Shown here: positions 9,664 to 18,211 of the stretch, in pieces
Layout of the letters: the number at the start of each line of letters is the position of its first letter
How positions within the stretch are numbered: position 1 is the first letter of the stretch
Assembly: GCA_009594865.1 (NCBI GenBank)
Contig: VOPT01000001.1
Span: forward strand, 1-64,000
Length of the DNA: 64,000 bases
Source: Nitrospira sp.
GTDB taxonomy: Bacteria > Nitrospirota > Nitrospiria > Nitrospirales > Nitrospiraceae
Direction of reading: 5' to 3'
Position numbers and translations under genes: made by a program
The notes under the pieces: generated by a model
Databases searched by the model: none
What the model saw: only the letters and a program-made list of their open reading frames with translations
What the model was told of the DNA's origin: nothing

Positions 9664-10428
9664 TCAAAAATCTCGCTGCTGAAATATTAAGCAGGCCCCA
9701 ATGAGCAGGACTCCCGCGTACATAAACCCGTAGAGCGCCGCCATCATCACATATTCCGGTGCGGCTGCCACTCCGACCGCAGCCTGCCCTTTGAGGTTCA
9801 ACATTTCCAGGTTGGGCGAGAGGTAATACAGCAGCTCTATCAGGGATTTGATCGGCCCACTCTCGCTAGTGGCCACCACCGTTCGCAAATCAGCTGTCAG
9901 ATGACCGATCACATAGAGGCCCAGCGTGAAGATGGCGCTCAACGTCGTCGACGTGAACGTTGAAAAAAAGAGGGCTATGGCGGTCACCACCATAATTTCC
10001 ACAAAGATCAGCGCCACCGCCTGAAAAATGGAAGGTTGAATCGGCACATGGTAGAGGCCCAGGGTCAAAAGAAACACGGCCAACATGATGGTCATGTTCA
10101 CGAACAAGGTCAGCGACAGGCCAAGGTATTTCCCCATGATGAACGAGGCTCGACTGATCGGCCTTGCCATAATCGTGTAGATCGTACGCCGTTCGATTTC
10201 TTTGTTGACCAGGCTGATGCCGACGAAAATGGCGATGATGACGCCGATCAGATTGATGGCCGCCAGGCCCATATCCGCAATGACCTTGTGGTGCTCAGTA
10301 ATGGACAGATCCGCCAACAACACCGACAATCCGATAAGGAGGCCCGCGAACAACACCAGGTTATAGAGAATCTTGTCTCGCAAGCTCTCGCGAAACGCAT
10401 TTAAGGCAATGACGCTGATCGCCCCCAT
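9664..10428 (-). CDS. ABC-2 type transporter permease (NosY-like)
   Basis: The product is 254 residues from the ATG at 10428, which shares one base with the stop of the ATPase gene (TGATG), so the pair is translationally coupled. A TTG three bases earlier is less likely. It has about six hydrophobic segments and the family's cytoplasmic stretch VNKEIERRTIYTIMARPISR, seen in permeases of the NosY/ABC-2 subfamily. Substrate is not evident. Its position upstream of an O-antigen-ligase-like gene set hints at an envelope role, but this is inference only. Confidence 0.85.
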   Translation of the reverse strand: MGAISVIALNAFRESLRDKILYNLVLFAGLLIGLSVLLADLSITEHHKVIADMGLAAINLIGVIIAIFVGISLVNKEIERRTIYTIMARPISRASFIMGKYLGLSLTLFVNMTIMLAVFLLTLGLYHVPIQPSIFQAVALIFVEIMVVTAIALFFSTFTSTTLSAIFTLGLYVIGHLTADLRTVVATSESGPIKSLIELLYYLSPNLEMLNLKGQAAVGVAAAPEYVMMAALYGFMYAGVLLIGACLIFQQRDF

Positions 10429-11399
10429 CAAGACACCCTCCCACTGGTCATATGCGGCAACGGTCGCGAGGTCTGCTGAGTGGCCTCCTGAAAAAACAGG
10501 TCCTCGAGCGATGCTTTATGCGGCGTCACCGATAGCAGCCGCCCCCCCTGTCGACGAATCTCCCCGACGAGCGCATCGACCGCGTCAGAATTCGGCAAGA
10601 CGATCAGACACTGTTGCCCTTGCTGCAACACACGGGAGGCCAACGAGTGAATGAGCGCATTCCCCTCGACCTTCAGCTGCTGGCACACCACTTCCACGGA
10701 CTGGGTATGATCCTGGCGGACCAGTTCATCGACGCGACCACTGGCAACGAGACGCCCCTTCATCACAATGCCGACACGATCACAAATCATCTCCACGTCA
10801 TGCAAAATGTGCGTACTAAAAAAGACGGTCTTCCCACGATCGCGCAGGCTCAAAATCAAATCGCGGACCTGCTTGCGTCCGACCGGGTCCAAGCCGGTCA
10901 TCGGCTCATCGAGAATGATCAATTCAGGGTCGTGAATCAGCGCCTGCGCCAAGCCGACCCGTTGCAACATCCCTTTGGAAAATTTTCGCAACTGCCGGGT
11001 ACGTGCCTCTGCAAGCCCGACGAGCCCCAAGAGATCTTCTACCCGCTGGTAGATGGCGGCCCGGTTCAGACCTGCCAATTGACCATAAAATCCGAGAAAT
11101 TCTTCTGCGGTGAGATAGTCGTAAAAATAGGGTGATTCCGGCAAAAAGCCGATCCGGCCCCGCGCAGCCACATCACCGGCCGGCTGCCCCAGTAGGTACG
11201 CCTGTCCGCTTGTTGCGCGGACAAGTCCCAATAAAATCTTCAAGGTGGTGGTCTTCCCCGCTCCATTCGGTCCCAGGAAGCCAAAAATTTCTCCCCGGCG
11301 AACGTTGAGGGACAATCCGTCCAGCGCGACGAACGGCGGTCGCCTCGGCCAGCCGGATGCGTAGGATTTGGTTAAGCCTTCTGTGACGATATCATCCAC
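10428..11399 (-). CDS. ABC transporter ATP-binding protein
   Basis: The product is 323 residues from a GTG at 11399 preceded by a strong GGAGGAA ribosome site. The ATPase domain fills residues 1-230 with Walker A LGPNGAGKTTT, signature FSKGMLQRVGLAQ, Walker B LIILDEPMTGLDP and switch His in STHILHD. The C-terminal 90 residues match the accessory tail of ABC-2 exporters of the CcmA/NatA kind. It pairs with the permease directly downstream. The transported substrate is unknown. Confidence 0.88.
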   Translation of the reverse strand: MDDIVTEGLTKSYASGWPRRPPFVALDGLSLNVRRGEIFGFLGPNGAGKTTTLKILLGLVRATSGQAYLLGQPAGDVAARGRIGFLPESPYFYDYLTAEEFLGFYGQLAGLNRAAIYQRVEDLLGLVGLAEARTRQLRKFSKGMLQRVGLAQALIHDPELIILDEPMTGLDPVGRKQVRDLILSLRDRGKTVFFSTHILHDVEMICDRVGIVMKGRLVASGRVDELVRQDHTQSVEVVCQQLKVEGNALIHSLASRVLQQGQQCLIVLPNSDAVDALVGEIRRQGGRLLSVTPHKASLEDLFFQEATQQTSRPLPHMTSGRVS

Positions 11400-11414
11400 G
11401 GCGTTCCTCCATCC

Positions 11415-12377
11415 TTACTGCACCGTCGGCAACGGCGTCCCCATCGAGCTGGCCCCTCCCGAAGACTGCGTCGCACTTCCCAATCTGCATGCGACTTTCT
11501 CGTGAATACGAAGCCGCTCACGTGTCGATGAGGCGCTAACGGCTCCGGTCAGACCATTGAGCTCATACTGTCCGCCCAACGGATCCACAGGCAGCCTGGT
11601 GATGATGCCGCGCAACAGGAGATCCTCTAGTTTGGCCGGCGCCTGCCCATAGCGGGCGCGGTACAGAGCGATACTTTCTTCGAGAACGCGGAGATCCTGT
11701 TCCTGCACGATTTCTTTCATCCGACGGAACAATGCCTCCCGCACCCGTTCATCCGACACGCTCCGCGAGAACCGATCCAGGAATTCCAAGGCCGCGGAAG
11801 AATCCCCGCTTTCCACCGTCATCCGTGCGGCTAATTGAGGGAGGTACGCAGGCGCTCCGGGGACCTTCGCCGCGATCTGAAAAAATTCCCCACCCGCTGC
11901 CGGGTCACACCGTTCGTAGTAAGAGATATACCCGGCAAGGAACGGGAGCTGCCAATTGGCCGGATTGTGTTCAATGCCCTTCTTCAGAATTGCCACGCCT
12001 TCCTCATGTCGACCGACCAGGACACCCAGAAAGAGGCCGGTGGCCTGGTAGGGGGGAACAAACGTCGGATCCAAATCCGTGAGCACATCGACGGCATGGT
12101 ATGTCCACGTATAGCCCACTTGCGTATCTCGTTTGGCCCCGATGTGCTGAACCGCCTGGAGCCAAATGAGATCGGCGACAACCTGGCGATAGCCCAGCAC
12201 GGCCAGTTTCAAATACTCGCCCTTCGGCAGGTAGGCCAGCTGCTCGGCGCGGGCGACAGCGTTTCGCTCCTGATCAAGGACCTGCAAGAGGCCCGATGCC
12301 CCGGCCAGTAGCGCCACCCCGCAGAGAACCTGCATGGCGATCCGCTTTGCGGAAGTGCTGGATGGTGCGGGATTCAT
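11415..12377 (-). CDS. Membrane-anchored TPR-like protein of unknown function
   Basis: The product is 320 residues. A hydrophobic stretch at residues 15-32 (VLCGVALLAGASGLL) looks like a signal anchor, followed by helical repeats resembling TPRs (FVPPYQATGLFLGVLVGRHEEG, NPANWQLPFLAGYISY). The start overlaps the stop of the O-antigen-ligase-like gene by 4 bases (ATGA), and the stop lies 15 bases before the ABC ATPase start, so it is part of a tight operon. I do not recognise a named family. A scaffold role for an envelope assembly machine would fit but is not shown. Confidence 0.7.
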   Translation of the reverse strand: MNPAPSSTSAKRIAMQVLCGVALLAGASGLLQVLDQERNAVARAEQLAYLPKGEYLKLAVLGYRQVVADLIWLQAVQHIGAKRDTQVGYTWTYHAVDVLTDLDPTFVPPYQATGLFLGVLVGRHEEGVAILKKGIEHNPANWQLPFLAGYISYYERCDPAAGGEFFQIAAKVPGAPAYLPQLAARMTVESGDSSAALEFLDRFSRSVSDERVREALFRRMKEIVQEQDLRVLEESIALYRARYGQAPAKLEDLLLRGIITRLPVDPLGGQYELNGLTGAVSASSTRERLRIHEKVACRLGSATQSSGGASSMGTPLPTVQ

Positions 12378-14398
12378 CCAGCAACTTCCTTTTCATGCAC
12401 GGCCGCGCGCAGAGCAGTGACGTCCACATTCAAGAAGGCCTGGTCGATACTGTTTTTGTTCCATTGTTTGTATCGATCCTGGCGCGATTGAATTTCCTGC
12501 AACTCATGCTTGGCATCATCGACCTGTCCCTGGTCCATCCACAATCGAGCGAGGAGCGCACGAGCGGGAAGGAAATTTGGCTCCAACCGCTCCGCCTTCT
12601 TCGCGTGCTGTTCAGCCTCCGCGCGCTCTCCTAACATCCAATGAAGTCGGGCCTGCTCGTAGCGATAGGGAGCGGAAAATGGCGCAAGCTGGGAGGCTCG
12701 CTCGTAGACACGCACCGCAGCCCGCAACCACCCTTTCCGTTGTTCAAGCGAATCCGCGAGGCCTGATGGCGACTGTGCCGCCGAAACATAGAGTTGAGCC
12801 AAGAGCCCCAACAAACGACTATCCAACGGATTCAATTCAATCGCCGCCTTGAACTCTGCATGCGCGAGTCGAAAGGCTTCCTGTTCACGAGACGTTTCGA
12901 ACACCCTCGCATACACCGACCCAAGACCATGGTGATAGAGAGACTTTCCGGGATCCCATGCGATGGCCGATTGCAGACCATGGATGGCTGAATCCGTCTC
13001 CCCTGCCACGGCTCGACGTGAAGCTGAATCAAATGTCATCCAGGCCATGCCAAGGCGCATGAGATCCAGGCCGACCACGAGCAGGAGGACAGCCACACCA
13101 ATCCCCCATGCCCATCGCGACCGGATCGGCACGGCATGCTGGACAGCCGTGCCATGGTTCGTGAGTCGGCCGGCCGACATCATCAGCCCCACGCTCAGCA
13201 CGAGCAGAATCGCCAGAGCTGATTCACGCAAACTGGAATCGAGCGCAGCATGGACCAGCAGCGCGATCCCACCTCCCCCAATCCCAAGCATGAGGCTTCT
13301 CTGCCGACGGGACAATCGTGCCTGCAGCACCTGCCTGAATTCTCGACCTACCATGAGGACGCCGATCGCAACGACCACCATCGCACCGCCCCCCATTTCA
13401 ACGCCCATCTGAAGATAGTCGTTGTGAGGCGTCTGTGCGACCTTTCCATACCGCGCAATCTCTCCTTCTACGGGAAACGCGTAACGGGGATAGGTGTATT
13501 GATAGAGTCCAAGTCCGATTCCGAATGGATGATCGACCATCTGGGTCAATGCACCCTGCCACATCTGCCAGCGCGCATAGGAGACGGGATTTTGTTGATG
13601 TTCAGCCAGAACCCGTTCCCGCAACGGCGTGGGAATGAGCAGGCCGCATAATGTCAACACCACTAAACAACTCCCGGCCCACTTCCAGCCGTATCGCACC
13701 ATCACAATAAACGCCGTCGCCACCAGCACCACGATCATGCCGCCACGCGATTGGGTGAATAGCACCGCGAGAAATAGGCTGCATAACGACGCAACCACGC
13801 CACACCACCATAGCGCCGGCGAAAAGGAGAGCCAGGGCGGCGCCGCCGCGCGTCGATATCCGTAGACCGCGACGCTCAGCAGGATCGCCCAACTGACGGC
13901 GAGATATCCGGCAAGAAAGTTGGGGTTAAAGAACGTGCCGCTGGGTCTCACGACATTCCAGGCGAGACCCTGAAGAATGGTCAGGACGGCCTCGCCGACT
14001 CCCATCAAGACAATCACCACCGTCAATGTATACACATGCTCCCATCGGTTCACGAAAGAGACAAGCAAATACAAGAAGGTCACATAGCTGATGATCGTGA
14101 GCAGCCATTGTCGACTGGGATGAGCATAGGGGGAGAACAGGGTGGCGATCACCGCGAATCCGAGAAACGCCAGGGTGACGTATCTGATTGAGAGTACGGG
14201 CACGGCTAGACGCCCGTGTTGAATACTCACTGCCAGCGCGCCTCCAGCCCACGCGAGAATCAGAAAACGGATGATCATCTGCGCAACATGCGTGGTGCCT
14301 CCCTCCTGAAGCGGGGAAAAGATCACGAGCGCGCTGGTGACGACCAACGGAATGGAAGACCGGATATTCATAGAGGTGGCTCGAAGACGCCCGCCCAT
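12374..14398 (-). CDS. O-antigen ligase/polymerase-like membrane protein with TPR tail
   Basis: The product is 674 residues from the ATG at 14398, which has AGAGAAGG upstream. A longer frame to 14527 would start inside the pilin terminator, so it is rejected. Residues 10-440 hold about ten to twelve membrane segments and the Wzy_C/WaaL-type periplasmic region, including GTFFNPNFLAGYLA, FTQSRGG and TPHNDYLQMGVEMG. The C-terminal 200 residues are TPR-like helices. This family joins or polymerises glycans at the outer face of the inner membrane, and TPR-tailed members also act as protein O-glycosyltransferases. Since pilin genes lie just upstream, pilin glycosylation is an alternative role. Confidence 0.82.
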   Translation of the reverse strand: MGGRLRATSMNIRSSIPLVVTSALVIFSPLQEGGTTHVAQMIIRFLILAWAGGALAVSIQHGRLAVPVLSIRYVTLAFLGFAVIATLFSPYAHPSRQWLLTIISYVTFLYLLVSFVNRWEHVYTLTVVIVLMGVGEAVLTILQGLAWNVVRPSGTFFNPNFLAGYLAVSWAILLSVAVYGYRRAAAPPWLSFSPALWWCGVVASLCSLFLAVLFTQSRGGMIVVLVATAFIVMVRYGWKWAGSCLVVLTLCGLLIPTPLRERVLAEHQQNPVSYARWQMWQGALTQMVDHPFGIGLGLYQYTYPRYAFPVEGEIARYGKVAQTPHNDYLQMGVEMGGGAMVVVAIGVLMVGREFRQVLQARLSRRQRSLMLGIGGGGIALLVHAALDSSLRESALAILLVLSVGLMMSAGRLTNHGTAVQHAVPIRSRWAWGIGVAVLLLVVGLDLMRLGMAWMTFDSASRRAVAGETDSAIHGLQSAIAWDPGKSLYHHGLGSVYARVFETSREQEAFRLAHAEFKAAIELNPLDSRLLGLLAQLYVSAAQSPSGLADSLEQRKGWLRAAVRVYERASQLAPFSAPYRYEQARLHWMLGERAEAEQHAKKAERLEPNFLPARALLARLWMDQGQVDDAKHELQEIQSRQDRYKQWNKNSIDQAFLNVDVTALRAAVHEKEVAG

Positions 14399-14529
14399 CG
14401 CCTTCTCTTGCTTTATCAGAGAGCGGCGATTTGGAAAAGTGAAATTGAATACCGTGGCGAGCCGCCGGGTCGCGCGCGGATGGAGCAAGCATAGCGACGA
14501 TGGCAAACGCACAGGGCCATCAGCCAAAA

Positions 14530-14563
14530 TGAAAACGGGGGAGGAACATCGTTCCTCCCCCGT
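14530..14563 (-). terminator. Intrinsic terminator of the first pilin gene
   Basis: A 13-bp perfect stem (ACGGGGGAGGAAC against GTTCCTCCCCCGT) with a 3-base loop lies 26 bases after the pilin stop. On the minus strand it is followed by TTTTCATTTT. This separates the pilin transcript from the ligase operon. Confidence 0.85.
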
Positions 14564-14588
14564 CTGTGAGCACTCCTGCGAGTGATCC

Positions 14589-15113
14589 TTAGCTGATCAC
14601 GTCGTCAGGAACCGCCAGGGTCAGGCCGCCCTTGACGTCATTGACCGACCATCCGTCGATTGTGGCATCACTGTCGAGATTCGCAACCGCTGATGCCGTA
14701 AAACCCAACGGAGCAGTATTGGAAGCGCTCGCAACAGATGCTGTTGCTCCATCAACGGGGTTCACACAACCGGCGTTACCACATGGAATGTAGTCTCGAG
14801 TAGCAACGGCGCCAGCTCCAGCTGAAGCACCAACTCCAAGATCGGCCGGGCTCCGGTAGGTATAGCGATTCGTCGTTCCAGCAAGAGCATAACCGATTTC
14901 AGCGAAGCTGCCGTAGCGCGAGTTTTCGCTGAGGTAGGCCGTCTCAGCCACGAAGATCGCGCCCAGGTTCGTCTTAGCTTCCGACTGGCGCGACTTGGCT
15001 TGGTAGCGCAAGAAGTTCGGAATGGCGATGGCCGCCAAGATACCGATAATCGCCACAACGATCATCAACTCAATCAACGTAAAACCTTTCTGACCCTTCA
15101 CTTGCTTCAACAT
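14589..15113 (-). CDS. Type IV pilin-like protein (first copy)
   Basis: The product is 174 residues from the ATG at 15113, preceded by AAAGGGAGG, which settles the start. It has a short basic leader and a class III pilin cleavage site: [19 protein letters not shown], where cleavage is expected between G and F, with the conserved Glu at position 5 of the mature protein. The hydrophobic helix continues into [15 protein letters not shown] short Cys pair (CGNAGC) sits mid-protein. It is probably assembled by type IV pilus machinery in the envelope; the pilT genes near 28 kb are candidate partners. A copy with a similar mature part follows upstream. Confidence 0.9.
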   Translation of the reverse strand: MLKQVKGQKGFTLIELMIVVAIIGILAAIAIPNFLRYQAKSRQSEAKTNLGAIFVAETAYLSENSRYGSFAEIGYALAGTTNRYTYRSPADLGVGASAGAGAVATRDYIPCGNAGCVNPVDGATASVASASNTAPLGFTASAVANLDSDATIDGWSVNDVKGGLTLAVPDDVIS

Positions 15114-15213
15114 AATGCCTCCCTTTCCTATTGTTGCCACTTCATCCGACACGTGCTTGATTCCTGTCACTTCATTCGGAACTGCGTGTTCACGCCTGAC
15201 AGATCTTGGGAAT

Positions 15214-15229
15214 AGCAGGTTCTATGCCC
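15214..15229 (-). promoter_or_regulatory. Candidate sigma-54 promoter of the first pilin gene
   Basis: The minus strand reads GGGCATAGAACCTGCT, with GG and GC exactly 10 bases apart as in the -24/-12 consensus TGGCAC-N5-TTGC. It lies about 100 bases before the pilin start and closely matches the element before the second pilin gene. Confidence 0.45.
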
Positions 15230-15367
15230 AACACCTCCTTCCTGTATTTGCGTATCACTCTGTATATCTTCCAATCACTTATCTTTAGGATCGCTTCGGG
15301 ACTGATGACGACTACCTGAATGAGCTTCCTTTTTCCGTCATCAGGTGACAAGTTTTGGCACCGACAC

Positions 15368-15895
15368 CTAACTGGAGACATCGTTCGGGTCAGCGGCACT
15401 TAACCCTTGCTTCGAATCGTTGACGTACCACCCGTCATGCGTCGCATCCCCATCGAGATCCGCCGAGGCTGTAGCAGTAAAACCTGCCGAAGAGGTTGTA
15501 GCGATACCCGCGCTTCCTGTAAAACTGATCGCACCGGCAGCCGGTACTTCAGTTTGAATCGTGTCGCAACTGCTCACAGACCCGCACAGATTGCCTCCGT
15601 TTGGTCCCAGTCCAGCACCGAGGCCCACACCGGTGCGATACGTATACCGATTCGTTCCTGGTCCGGCCACGGCGAAGCCGATATCCGTAAAGTTGCCAAA
15701 CTCTTTCCGTTCCGTGAAGAAAGACATTTCCGCCACAAAAATTCCTGCCAAGTTAGTCCGGGCTTCGGCTTGCATCGCCTGCGCCCGGTATCGAAGAAAG
15801 TTCGGAATGGCGAATGCAGCCAAGATTCCCACAATCACCACCACGACCATGAGTTCGATCAGCGTGAACCCAGCCTGTTTTGCTTGAGTCACCAT
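15368..15895 (-). CDS. Type IV pilin-like protein (second copy)
   Basis: The product is 175 residues with a short leader and the class III site [19 protein letters not shown] followed by [14 protein letters not shown]. It resembles the first copy throughout (TNRYTYR, GFTA-A-LD-DAT-DGWYVND), so it is a diverged tandem duplicate. A Cys pair (CGSVSSC) sits at the place of the pair in the first copy. The ribosome site before the ATG at 15895 is weak. A gap of 254 bases and separate candidate promoters suggest that the two pilins can be expressed independently. Confidence 0.9.
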   Translation of the reverse strand: MVTQAKQAGFTLIELMVVVVIVGILAAFAIPNFLRYRAQAMQAEARTNLAGIFVAEMSFFTERKEFGNFTDIGFAVAGPGTNRYTYRTGVGLGAGLGPNGGNLCGSVSSCDTIQTEVPAAGAISFTGSAGIATTSSAGFTATASADLDGDATHDGWYVNDSKQGLSAADPNDVSS

Positions 15896-16276
15896 CTGGC
15901 TCTATGGCTTCTGCTCTGAAGGCTCATCTTGATGCTCCTGTTCGTCTGTACTGCCGACGTGCCCTGTATAAGCAGGCCCCATGCCAGAGAGGAGCCCTTT
16001 AGCTGTCCCCGCATAACCTGCCGACAAGGCAAGGTATTTTTGCAAGACTTCACAATTCTGGCTCTGTTCACTCAGGCAGGACGAAGAGACGAGCCAGGCA
16101 AAGTGCCAAAAATTGACTGAATCGAACAGATAGAGCTCGTTGTCTCGATGAGGAAGAACTGCCGAGGAAACCGCTGAAGGACTACTTGGAAACCAAGGGA
16201 ATTAGCGATGAGGTGGTGACTAACTCCGGGCCATGCGCTACCGGCGCAGAGGGCAGGAGGCTTCTGTAAGGGGAGA
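15896..16276. other. Intergenic region upstream of the pilin genes
   Basis: These 381 bases hold the candidate sigma-54 element at 15971-15986. An open plus-strand stretch near 16130-16270 lacks a usable start codon and ribosome site. Nothing else is recognised. Confidence 0.5.
15971..15986 (-). promoter_or_regulatory. Candidate sigma-54 promoter of the second pilin gene
   Basis: The minus strand reads TGGCATGGGGCCTGCT, which matches the sigma-54 consensus at TGGCA, the G at position 7 and TGCT, with GG and GC 10 bases apart. It lies about 75 bases upstream of the ATG, a normal leader length. Pilin genes in many Gram-negatives are driven by RpoN with PilR, which supports the call. Confidence 0.6.
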
Positions 16277-18133
16277 TTACTGAGCCGCGGGAGCCGTCTT
16301 CCGCTCTGTCACACGTCGGATGGCTTGGCGAATTCGTTCTTCTTTCGCAGGATCGCCCAAGCCGAGTTCACGAAACCGCTGCATGAGCTTGTCATTCGAA
16401 GGGTCGAGCTCGAGGGCATGCAGCAGGGCCTCGCGACCATCGGAGAGATGTTGTTGCTTCAAATGGATTTCGCCTAAATGCTCATAGATGACCGGATCGT
16501 CGCCGACGAGCGCCACTGCCCGCTTCATTTCAACCAGAGCCTCGCTCAACAGGCCCTTTTTGAAAAAAGCCCAGGCGAGGCTATCCACGTAATATCCGTT
16601 CGTAGGCCGCAGTGCAACGGCCTGCTTGGTCAGTGCAATGGCTTCTTCGATTTTGACGCCGCGCTCCGCATAACTATAGCCGAGGTAATTCATCGCATCA
16701 GCGTGATGAGGATCCAACGTGAGCGTGGTCTCCATCGACTTCACCACATCGTCAAAACGATTCAACTTGTCATAAGCCGTGCCGGCGTTGAAATGGAGGT
16801 CGGCATTATCTGGATTGTGCCGGATTCCTTCCAAAAAGGCTTGGAGGGACGGCTCATATTCTTCGACTTGAAAATGCGACAACCCGAGAACGATATACAC
16901 CTCAGGCTGCTTTGGATTTAAGCGGCTGGCTTCCTTCAGATGTTGGATAGCCTCGGGATATTGCTTGGTCCGGTAGAGCAGAACACCCAAGTGTAAATGC
17001 CCCTCGAAATACGACGGTTCCAAGCTGAGATTGTGCCGGTACGCCGCAATCGCATTGGCGTAATCCTTCGTTTCCTCGTAGAGATACCCTAGATAGTCTC
17101 GCACTTTGAGCTCGGACGGACGCACGGTGAGAATCTGGTTCAACTGTTGAATCGCTTGGGGGTAATTCTTCTGTTCCCCGTAGACGAGTCCCATGCGCAG
17201 CTGGGCGTCGAGATCCGATGGATCCTCCGCCAACATCTCCTGCAACTCACGCAACGCTTCGTCATACTGCTTCGCCGACACCTGCAGACGGATGAGATGA
17301 TGCCGGATTTCACGATTTTTCGGATTCACGCCTTGCAAGTAACGCCGATAGATATCGATCGCCTTCCCGCGATCCTGCTTGGCTTCATACACAGACCCTA
17401 ACGCGACATAGGCCGGCTCAAATGCCGGGTTCAGCGTCACGGCCTGCTCAAAGTGTGTCGTCGCCTTGTCGAAATCCCTGGCCTCCACTCCGATCCGGCC
17501 CAAGTAGTAATACCCGACTGCCGAGTCCGGGCTGACCTTGATGCCCGAACGAATGGTCTCCTCGGCTTCGACGTATTGCTTCTGATTGGCCAACAACAGC
17601 CCTTTGGCAAAGAAATGTTCGCTGCGTTGCGGTTCCTGCTCGATAGCGCGATTGAACAAACGCAACGCCTTGTCCGGCTTTCCTGCCGCCGCATACATCC
17701 CGCCGATTTGCCCGAGCATCTGCGCATCTAACCCCGGCGCATCCGCAACCTCATCGGCAAATCGCACTGCAGCCGGCACATCACCTGCCGTGAAATGGAG
17801 GACTGCCAATCGAGCCTTGAGATAATTCGAGGAAGGATCGGTCTGCAGGGCCAGCTGATACTCTTTGATGGCCAGTTCGGTCTCCTGGTCCAGCTCGGCC
17901 TGATACCCGAGCAGGAAGTGATAGGAGGCGCGCGAATCAGATGCGGGAGGCAAGGCGCGAGAGACCTGCGGCACCGCCGGAGGTGCGACCGGTTGTGCGG
18001 AGCGTGACGGCGGAGCGGTCTGGCACGCGGCAGTTACACTAGCGAGCGCTAGCAGCAGGACGGCTCCAGCCCGGGGTCCTACGGGTCCACAGAAGGTGCA
18101 GGACTGCCGACGCTCTTCACTCAATCGTTGCAC
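16277..18133 (-). CDS. TPR-repeat outer-membrane lipoprotein
   Basis: The product is 618 residues from a GTG at 18133. A signal peptide ends in a lipobox (SVTAAC), followed by a Pro/Ala linker. Residues 65-600 are about fifteen consecutive 34-residue tetratricopeptide repeats with the usual small/aromatic pattern (for example VGYYYLGRIGVEARDFDKA and EVYIVLGLSHFQVEEYEPS). TPR solenoids bind proteins, so a scaffold on the periplasmic face of a membrane is likely. It lies 78 bases after dnaB on the same strand and may be read with it, but no shared function is evident. Confidence 0.88.
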   Translation of the reverse strand: MQRLSEERRQSCTFCGPVGPRAGAVLLLALASVTAACQTAPPSRSAQPVAPPAVPQVSRALPPASDSRASYHFLLGYQAELDQETELAIKEYQLALQTDPSSNYLKARLAVLHFTAGDVPAAVRFADEVADAPGLDAQMLGQIGGMYAAAGKPDKALRLFNRAIEQEPQRSEHFFAKGLLLANQKQYVEAEETIRSGIKVSPDSAVGYYYLGRIGVEARDFDKATTHFEQAVTLNPAFEPAYVALGSVYEAKQDRGKAIDIYRRYLQGVNPKNREIRHHLIRLQVSAKQYDEALRELQEMLAEDPSDLDAQLRMGLVYGEQKNYPQAIQQLNQILTVRPSELKVRDYLGYLYEETKDYANAIAAYRHNLSLEPSYFEGHLHLGVLLYRTKQYPEAIQHLKEASRLNPKQPEVYIVLGLSHFQVEEYEPSLQAFLEGIRHNPDNADLHFNAGTAYDKLNRFDDVVKSMETTLTLDPHHADAMNYLGYSYAERGVKIEEAIALTKQAVALRPTNGYYVDSLAWAFFKKGLLSEALVEMKRAVALVGDDPVIYEHLGEIHLKQQHLSDGREALLHALELDPSNDKLMQRFRELGLGDPAKEERIRQAIRRVTERKTAPAAQ

Positions 18134-18211
18134 AATTCATCCGCTTAACTTGCAGGGGGAATGGTTGAGGTCACAACGCTGCGGAATTATACCGGCCCGT
18201 GAAAGAACGCG

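Noticed and set aside
15302..15344. Inverted repeat CTGATGACG with CGTCATCAG arms between the pilin genes
   Set aside because: The 25-base loop and the absence of a T-tract make neither a terminator nor a defined operator convincing.
16130..16270. Short plus-strand open stretch ending in a TAA
   Set aside because: It reads well at the protein level, but has no ATG, GTG or TTG start with a ribosome site.
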